Assembly: GCF_019456655.1 (NCBI RefSeq)
Contig: NZ_CP080332.1
Coordinates: 4,216,001 to 4,280,000, forward strand
DNA length: 64,000 nt
Source: Mycolicibacterium diernhoferi
GTDB taxonomy: Bacteria; Actinomycetota; Actinomycetes; Mycobacteriales; Mycobacteriaceae
Reading direction: 5' to 3'
A program made the position numbers and the translations under genes. Below the pieces are notes generated by a model. The model had not been told where the DNA came from. It saw nothing but the letters and a program-made list of their open reading frames with translations, and did not search any database. This document shows, piece after piece, positions 59,274-64,000 of the stretch. Each line of letters starts with the position of its first letter. The first letter of the stretch is position 1.

Positions 59274-59304
59274 AAACCCCGGCCCATAAGGGAACCGGGG
59301 GTTT
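59274..59304 (+). terminator. terminator after the bcp-coupled gene
   Basis: AAACCCCGG (59274-59282) pairs with CCGGGGGTTT (59295-59304), with a 12-base loop. Ends in GTTTG. Confidence 0.75.
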
Positions 59305-59422
59305 GTGCTGCAACTATGCCCAGTCCTGCGGCTGTTGACAGGATGTAGAGACCAGGAACGAACCGGTCGAGATCGAGACCGTGGAAAAGATCTACCGCCC
59401 CTAGCGGGTAACGATCGACAGT

Positions 59423-59453
59423 CGGCCCGGGCCACTTCGGTGGTGCCGGGCCG
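59423..59453. terminator. strong GC hairpin upstream of secreted protein gene
   Basis: CGGCCCGG and CCAC pair with GTGG and CCGGGCCG around loop TTCG, with a small bulge. No U-run follows, so it could be a terminator or other RNA structure. Confidence 0.5.
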
Positions 59454-59541
59454 CTGTCCGTTGTCGGCGGATGTCAGCCGATCGACTTAACCGCGCTGAA
59501 CAGCCTGACAGGATTCTCACAGCATCCGTAACCTCCGACCC

Positions 59542-59961
59542 ATGCTGCTTATGCTTGGCCGTCTGCTGACCGCCGCGATTATGGTGCTCGGACTTATCGC
59601 TATCGGAGGCCCCGCTGCCAACGCGACCGAATGCCAAGACGGCGACATCACCCCGGCAGAAGACGGAACGTACTCGCTGTGCGTGACCGGCATGTGGGTG
59701 CACATCAACCAGCAACTCTGCATCGACTACCCGCAGCACCCGCACTGCACGGGCGCGGCTGCGACTACTTCATCCACGCCCCCGCCTGTTGCCCCGCCTC
59801 CACCGGTCGTTGCACCGCCCCCGGTCATTCCACCGCCTGCGCCGTACGTGCCACCGCCGTCTGCGTACGTCCCGAACCTCGGTATGCCATCCGGTTGCAC
59901 GTGGGTCGACGGGTACACCAAGAAGAACGGCACCCGCGTTCGCGGTCACATGCGGTGCTGA
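59542..59961 (+). CDS. secreted Pro-rich protein with Cys-containing ends (phage-type)
   Basis: This 139-residue protein has a signal peptide (cleavage near ANATE, ~28). The N-terminal domain has three Cys and a Pro-rich linker follows (TTSSTPPPVAPPPPVV). The C-terminal domain, SGCTWVDGYTKKNGTRVRGHMRC, is like the short modules YxxKNGTxVxGHxRC seen in phage and secreted actinobacterial proteins. ATG 59551 is an alternative start. Likely extracellular; role unknown. Confidence 0.7.
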   Translation: MLLMLGRLLTAAIMVLGLIAIGGPAANATECQDGDITPAEDGTYSLCVTGMWVHINQQLCIDYPQHPHCTGAAATTSSTPPPVAPPPPVVAPPPVIPPPAPYVPPPSAYVPNLGMPSGCTWVDGYTKKNGTRVRGHMRC

Positions 59962-60075
59962 TAGTGCAGACCTGTGTCGGCACCTTCATGCACAATCAGA
60001 GCGCACTATGGACGATGCCCACTAGGAGAGCCGATGCACGGCCCACACCCCGACCTCATTGAGCGCGGTTGATCT

Positions 60076-60798
60076 ATGGACATAGTCGGCCCAAGTTTCG
60101 GCGCGGCAGTCGGCGCTATTGCCGGGAGGGTGATTCAGCGGCCCAGCAAGCGCGTCACCGTCAACGAGGACCGTGACACCTTCGGGTTCGGAGGTCGTCC
60201 GCACGCGGTCTTCATCCCAGTCCTATCCGTCGACTCACTGGACCCACTAGACAACCTGGACAGTAAGAATCACTACAGCAAGCCTTATCGGTGGGTCGAC
60301 AGGCAGGGCGGCTGCGACATCTCGCGGACAACGTTCCAGTTCGTTGTACACGCCCACAACGCAACAGTCGACATCATCGGTGCTGAACCGATCGTGGAGG
60401 CAGTCACGCCGCCTCCTGGGATCGCACTGGTACCACCTCCCGCTGGGGGGCCGATGGGAATCCGGCACATCTCGATCCAACTCGACGCCGCAACATACGA
60501 ACACCGAGACCTCGGCGAAAGCGTTCTCGTCCGCGAGATGGACACCAGGAATGAGCCTCCAACGCTGCTGGCGTCAACTCTGAAGGCTGGCGAGACTGAG
60601 CTATTTCACGTAGAGGCATACGCGCTCCGCAACAGCTATCAATGGGTCTTGCAGCTGAAGATCTTGGTTAACGGCAAGGAACGTCGAGAAACGCTAATGC
60701 GTAAGAGCAACAGGCCATTTGTGACGATGCGGTACGAGGACCCGGCAATCGCTGCGCGCTACGTTTTCGACGGTGGCGAGTGGGTCTCCCGTACCTAG
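60076..60798 (+). CDS. hypothetical protein (accessory region)
   Basis: This is a 240-residue protein with a Gly/Ala-rich N-terminus (FGAAVGAIAGRVIQRPSKR, possibly one short membrane segment) and a beta-rich body (TTFQFVVHAHNATVDIIGAEP). No family recognised. Lower GC than host core genes. Confidence 0.6.
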   Translation: MDIVGPSFGAAVGAIAGRVIQRPSKRVTVNEDRDTFGFGGRPHAVFIPVLSVDSLDPLDNLDSKNHYSKPYRWVDRQGGCDISRTTFQFVVHAHNATVDIIGAEPIVEAVTPPPGIALVPPPAGGPMGIRHISIQLDAATYEHRDLGESVLVREMDTRNEPPTLLASTLKAGETELFHVEAYALRNSYQWVLQLKILVNGKERRETLMRKSNRPFVTMRYEDPAIAARYVFDGGEWVSRT

Positions 60799-60853
60799 CT
60801 CCCTCATTCACATGGCTGCGACAGCCACAATTTGAGCCCAACCTTCGGGGAGG

Positions 60854-61141
60854 TCAGGTTCGTGTCCCGTACACCGGGCAGTTTGGATGGGGCGTGATGA
60901 GCCAGTGGTACATCACGATCATTCCCGGCACAGGAGACGCCTGACAGAACCGCGACACAGCGTCAGCCGTCGCCTTGACGCCTGCTGCGGTCAGCGCGGC
61001 GGCTACCTGTTCCTTATACTCGGGGAGCGTTATTCCGCTCCCGACCATGTTGGGGTTGGTCAGCCCAACGGCCTCTAGGATCTCGATCAACTCGTCGGTG
61101 TCGTCAACAGCGCGCCGGTTCCATCGCTTCGGCGGTCTCAC
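60854..61141 (-). CDS. small hypothetical protein downstream of terminase-like gene
   Basis: This is a 95-residue protein starting RPPKRWNRRAVDDTDELIEILEAVGL and ending CPVYGTRT. GTG start overlaps the upstream stop (GTGA), so it is coupled to the terminase-like gene. No known motif. Confidence 0.6.
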   Translation of the reverse strand: MRPPKRWNRRAVDDTDELIEILEAVGLTNPNMVGSGITLPEYKEQVAAALTAAGVKATADAVSRFCQASPVPGMIVMYHWLITPHPNCPVYGTRT

Positions 61142-61578
61142 TGCGACCGCCTACCCCACCGTGCATCGGCTCCACGCTTACCGATCTCGCTGCGGGTCAA
61201 TCTGGTGTCGTCATCGTCGGGCAGTCGCAGCGACTTGATCATCGACAGCAGAATGCCCTGATTCTTGCGCAAGTCATCCGCTTCGGGCATCGAGACCGGC
61301 TGACCGTTATACCCGGTGACCCGGGTGTCCGCGCCGGCCTTACGGACGATCCGCCGTAACCGTTCGATCTCGTCAGCGAGGTAGCACGCTTCCTCGGCGA
61401 TCAACCGCGCTTCGGGGCTGTCGCCGAAGTCGGCAGCCTCGTGCAGCTCGCGCCACAGCCGCCTGCCTCGTGCCTTGAGGCCGGTCGGATACTTCGGGAT
61501 GGTCGGCTCTTCGCCGTCGTTTTCGGGCATGTTTCTGCCTGCTTTCTGGCCTGAATGGGCCGGTTTGCGGTCGTTCAC
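61138..61578 (-). CDS. phage terminase small subunit-like protein
   Basis: This is a 146-residue protein. PKYPTGLKARGRRLWRELHE, LIAEEACYLADEIERLRRIV and RVTGYNGQPVSMPEADDLRKN resemble actinophage P27-type small terminase subunits. The GTG at 61578 is one start; ATG 61530 (MPENDGEEP) is equally possible. No large subunit is seen beside it, suggesting a satellite or degraded prophage. Confidence 0.7.
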   Translation of the reverse strand: MNDRKPAHSGQKAGRNMPENDGEEPTIPKYPTGLKARGRRLWRELHEAADFGDSPEARLIAEEACYLADEIERLRRIVRKAGADTRVTGYNGQPVSMPEADDLRKNQGILLSMIKSLRLPDDDDTRLTRSEIGKRGADARWGRRSQ

Positions 61579-61728
61579 GACCTGGGAGTTTGCAGCGGGT
61601 GGACCGCTGGATTGATGAACTGACCTGCGATGACCTGAGTCGGTCCGATTCGGAAAAACCAGGGCGATGCCTAAGCATCGGACCGGGCAGGCGCATTACC
61701 AGCCGATCCCGGGGACACGGGGGCAGGA

Positions 61729-61749
61729 GGCACCCCCCCTGGGGGTGCC
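61729..61749. terminator. perfect GC hairpin, terminator-like
   Basis: GGCACCCCC pairs with GGGGGTGCC around loop CCT. There is no U-run on either side, so function is uncertain. Confidence 0.4.
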
Positions 61750-62053
61750 CGGCCCGACGCAGCGAACACCCGCCACAACCCGGTACCCGTCCCCACCTCC
61801 TGCGACCCGAACGCCGGCCACCTACGCCAGCAACCCGGCAAGGGCACGCGGTGCCCCGCAGCGAGCGCCACCCCCGGCCACCCGACGCCGTGCCCCGGTG
61901 CGCCCACCCGGTGCCGCACCCACAACCCGCCGCCCACTGCGGCCCGGTACCCCACGACGGGACGCACCCACTGCGACAGACCATGCGATGCACTCCCTTG
62001 CCCCGCCGCAGGCGGTCAGCTATTCCGCAGCGGCACAACACAACCGAGGTTGC

Positions 62054-62076
62054 TAATACACGCTTGCCGTGTATTA
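62054..62076. promoter_or_regulatory. palindromic operator overlapping the -10 of a leaderless gene
   Basis: Perfect 9-bp arms TAATACACG (62054-62062) and CGTGTATTA (62068-62076), 5-base spacer. TATTAT at 62072-62077 is a good -10 box; the ATG lies 8 bases later, so transcription probably begins at or next to the start codon. Confidence 0.75.
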
Positions 62077-62084
62077 TCTGCGGC

Positions 62085-62933
62085 ATGACTACAGCCGAGA
62101 TCGCCCCCGCAGCAGTTGAAATCCCCTCTTACGCCCGGACATACGCCGATGCCATGGGGCGTACTCAGTACGCCGTTGACGGACCGCGCGGCACGTTCCT
62201 GGTCACCCGAAAGAATGACCGGGAACTGTGGTCGGTGTGGCGTAGCGATTCGCTGAATACCGCTGCCCGGATGGCGAATACGGTCCGCGCTATCGAGCGC
62301 GCCGCAGAGCTGTCCGGTGTCGAACCGACCGCCGAAGCTGCCGACGACAGCACCCACGACATAGGCATGATCTCTACCGGTATCGCGGTGTTGCACCGTC
62401 CGTCCGGTAAAGAGTTCGGTCTGTGCCACGAGCACGAGGGTGCTTTGGACGACGCGGACGGCATCGTCACGATGGGACCGTTGTTCGGCGACTTCCGTTG
62501 CATCGTCTGCAACTACGTGGACACGTCCGATGATCAGGCATCGTCCGCAGACGATGAGAACAACGAGCCCGCCGACCTCGGATACGGTGACGAGGCGTAC
62601 ACCGCCGCGACACTTGACGACATCGCGGAATCACGTAGGCAAGGTGTCAAAGTCCCGGACGATGCGGCAGACGCCACCGCCGCCCGGACCGGACCTGCGC
62701 ACTTGGAGCTGTTCGGACTTCCGACAGCAGTCCATAGGTACGAGCTGGAATCGGTCAGCGTGCTCGCCAACGGCTACACCGCGTTCGACCTCGCCGACCA
62801 TCTCGCCGACGTGATGCCCAAAGTGATCGACGATCGGCGGATCTGGGACATGGACCCGCTGGAACTGGCGCTGCTAGCGGTCGATCACTACCCCGGCGGT
62901 GCCGTGGGTCTCCAGCTCGCACTAGAGGGTTAA
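62085..62933 (+). CDS. hypothetical protein of accessory region (leaderless)
   Basis: This 282-residue acidic protein starts MTTAEIAPAAVEIPSYART. It has a possible zinc-binding pair set (FGLCHEHEG and FRCIVCNYVD, ~105-145), then an Asp/Glu-rich middle and an Ala/Leu-rich C-terminal helix region. Of a type seen on actinobacterial phages and plasmids; function unknown. The -10 box is placed so that the message would lack a leader. Confidence 0.72.
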   Translation: MTTAEIAPAAVEIPSYARTYADAMGRTQYAVDGPRGTFLVTRKNDRELWSVWRSDSLNTAARMANTVRAIERAAELSGVEPTAEAADDSTHDIGMISTGIAVLHRPSGKEFGLCHEHEGALDDADGIVTMGPLFGDFRCIVCNYVDTSDDQASSADDENNEPADLGYGDEAYTAATLDDIAESRRQGVKVPDDAADATAARTGPAHLELFGLPTAVHRYELESVSVLANGYTAFDLADHLADVMPKVIDDRRIWDMDPLELALLAVDHYPGGAVGLQLALEG

Positions 62934-62992
62934 TCCGCTCCGAGTCCACGGTTCAATCTGCACCACAACTGATTTCAACGAGAGGGCACTCG

Positions 62993-63199
62993 ATGATTAC
63001 CCTGACCGCACGTCTGATTACCGCCGCCGTCGTCGCTGCGGGAGCTTTGGCACTCCCGGTTCCCGCCGACGCACAGGCTCCGCAGCGCGGTTCCTGCCAG
63101 TACGAGGACGGCAACACCGATGGCACCGCGTGCCTGTGGACCGACCCGGATACCGGCATCGAGTTCGATGTCGATTCCCGGAACTACGTCACGCGATGA
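62993..63199 (+). CDS. small secreted protein (68 residues)
   Basis: A signal peptide (ITLTARLITAAVVAAGALALPVPADA, cleavage near ADAQA) is followed by a short mature part with two Cys (GSCQYEDGNTDGTACLWTD). GAGAGGG precedes the ATG. It overlaps the next gene (ATGA). Confidence 0.7.
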   Translation: MITLTARLITAAVVAAGALALPVPADAQAPQRGSCQYEDGNTDGTACLWTDPDTGIEFDVDSRNYVTR

Positions 63200-63390
63200 C
63201 GCCCGTAGTAGGCACTGTGACCGGCGTCGAGCTGGCAGACGGCACGGTGGTGCCGTTGCGGGACCCGGTGGATGCAATCGACGGATACCAAGACATCGGG
63301 GGTGCGCTGTTCGGCTACGTCCGTTCCGCAGGACGGCACCTGCTGATCGAGGCAACCCGGATCGAGGTCGCCTGTTGCCCGGTGGGGTAA
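63196..63390 (+). CDS. small hypothetical protein (64 residues)
   Basis: The frame begins MTPVVGTVTGVELADG and its ATG overlaps the stop of the secreted protein. Beta-rich and ends VACCPVG. Probably part of the same small operon. No family recognised. Confidence 0.6.
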   Translation: MTPVVGTVTGVELADGTVVPLRDPVDAIDGYQDIGGALFGYVRSAGRHLLIEATRIEVACCPVG

Positions 63391-63464
63391 CGACCGCCAC
63401 GACTGCCCCGGCCCGCATGGGTACCGGGGCACTGTCGTGCGCGGAACACGCTACGGTCGTCGTC

Positions 63465-63653
63465 GTGGCGACCAGGTACCTATCCCGCACCGAGCTAGCC
63501 GAACGTATCGGCGTCAAACCGGACACGCTCGGTCGCTACAACCTGCCCGAACCCGATGCGTTGATCGGCAAAACACGAGGATGGCTGCCTGCCACCGTGG
63601 ACAGGTGGCACGCCGAACGGCCCGGGCGTGGCCGCGCCTACTCGGACGAGTAG
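63465..63653 (+). CDS. excisionase/HTH_17-like DNA-binding protein
   Basis: This is a 62-residue protein (GTG start). YLSRTELAERIGVKPDTLGRYNLPEPDALIG...GWLPATVDRWHAERPGRG is the MerR/HTH_17 pattern of phage excisionases and recombination directionality factors. It probably belongs to the integration system of this element; an integrase would be expected beyond the window. Confidence 0.75.
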   Translation: MATRYLSRTELAERIGVKPDTLGRYNLPEPDALIGKTRGWLPATVDRWHAERPGRGRAYSDE

Positions 63654-64000
63654 GTGCCGCGTTTGATCGCGGCCCACTGGTCACCCGTGACGCCGACGCC
63701 GCAGGCGGCTAGGTACATCCGCCGGTCAGACTGATAGTAGGAGGTAAGCGCGTCCGATAGCGCCACCGCCGCCACCCAATGATCGGTGTCGCCGGTCGCT
63801 TTGCAGACCTGTTCGGCCTCTGCGAGAAACGTATTCACCCGGGCGCAGATCCACGAGCACGCACCGGAATCGGCTCGCCTATGGTGCACCCGCTTATCGC
63901 AGCCTTCGCGTGAACAGATCGCACGACCACCCGGGGTACGTCGGTGCCCGCGAGACCCGCGCTTACGCCTACCCGTTCCGCCTTCCGGGCGCTCGACCGC
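63638..64000 (-). CDS. zinc-finger-like hypothetical protein, partial at right edge
   Basis: The stop is at 63638-63640 and the frame stays open through the window edge, so the gene is 5' truncated. Visible residues include an Arg/Gly-rich segment, AICSREGCDKRVHHRRAD, GACSWICARVN (Cys/His likely binding zinc) and a helical C-terminus with ACGVGVTGDQW. It ends convergently 16 bases inside the excisionase-like gene. GTG 63889 is an internal possible start but would cut off the first Cys pair. Confidence 0.55.
   Translation of the reverse strand, partial: AVERPEGGTGRRKRGSRGHRRTPGGRAICSREGCDKRVHHRRADSGACSWICARVNTFLAEAEQVCKATGDTDHWVAAVALSDALTSYYQSDRRMYLAACGVGVTGDQWAAIKRGTYSSE

Larger units (their letters stand above)
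61579..62084. other. GC-rich intergenic region with hairpin, no supported gene
   Basis: These 506 bases separate the terminase-like gene and the leaderless gene. Several overlapping open frames are Pro/Arg-rich and show no family resemblance; they look like chance frames in high-GC DNA. It contains the hairpin at 61729-61749 and the promoter/operator of the next gene. Confidence 0.5.
58895..64000. mobile_element. second accessory region, inserted in the 3' end of bcp (extends past window)
   Basis: From the altered bcp C-terminus on, all genes are phage-like or orphan: small coupled gene, secreted proteins, terminase small-subunit-like gene, a leaderless gene with palindromic operator, an excisionase-like HTH and a zinc-finger-like gene at the edge. 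acpS and fas, expected after Rv2521-Rv2522c, are absent. Right boundary outside the window. Confidence 0.65.

Noticed and set aside
61590..62084. Upstream extension of the leaderless gene, and the Pro-rich frame 61667-62056
   Set aside because: Composition is typical of chance frames in GC-rich DNA. The extension would cross the hairpin, the palindrome and the -10 box.

Overview
This window is chromosomal DNA of a mycobacterium, most likely a fast-growing Mycolicibacterium-type species. It is GC-rich. Its gene content and order follow the M. tuberculosis blocks Rv2482c-Rv2484c, Rv2486, Rv2495c-Rv2502c, Rv2506-Rv2511 plus tRNA-His, Rv2518c, and Rv2520c-Rv2521. These homologies come from family recognition and memory of gene order, not from a database search.

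Layout. 0-8 kb: the 3' end of a PASTA-domain kinase (PknB type), a CopD/CtaG membrane protein, and a phospholipid/wax-ester operon on the minus strand (plsB2, HAD-AGPAT fusion, WS/DGAT). 8-20 kb is an accessory block: a PD-(D/E)XK-like protein, tRNA-Arg, an unusual zinc-ribbon SDR, an alpha/beta hydrolase, and a divergent STAS / bacteriophytochrome-phosphatase pair that looks like a light-controlled partner-switching module. A secreted protein and a four-gene peptide-type ABC importer follow. 20-24.6 kb: a 1.1-thousand-residue secreted Gly/Ala-rich repeat protein and an echA14-like crotonase. 24.6-34.7 kb: the branched-chain amino acid catabolic cluster (bkdABC, citE-like lyase, MaoC, fadE19, accA1, accD1) with its divergent TetR repressor (bkaR) and a paired operator. 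34.7-40.1 kb: Rv2507-Rv2511 equivalents, including the mycolate reductase and orn, ending at tRNA-His. 40-44 kb: CsbD, an SDR, DUF899, an SRPBCC protein and the L,D-transpeptidase ldtB.

44.2-50.6 kb is a 6.3-kb integrated element in the 3' end of tRNA-Lys. It has 45-bp identical att repeats, paired arm-type repeats at both ends and its own replacement terminator. Its integrase lacks the usual N-terminal domain and its phage capsid gene is broken. It also carries a two-gene membrane cassette and two orphan cargo genes. 50.6-57 kb: a TetR-controlled DUF2236 oxygenase with a [2Fe-2S] ferredoxin, then an IclR-controlled transporter / acyl-CoA synthetase / thioesterase operon of malonate type. 57-59 kb: a lipoprotein, a DUF3618 protein and bcp. 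From about 58.9 kb to the right edge lies a second accessory region of phage-like genes (terminase small subunit-like, excisionase-like, small secreted proteins). It appears to be inserted into the 3' end of bcp, replacing the protein's last residues.

The most interesting points are the phytochrome/STAS module with its missing start codon and Cys-substituted STAS site, the secreted Gly-rich protein, the same short in-frame insert in two neighbouring catabolic genes, and the two tRNA/bcp-targeted elements.
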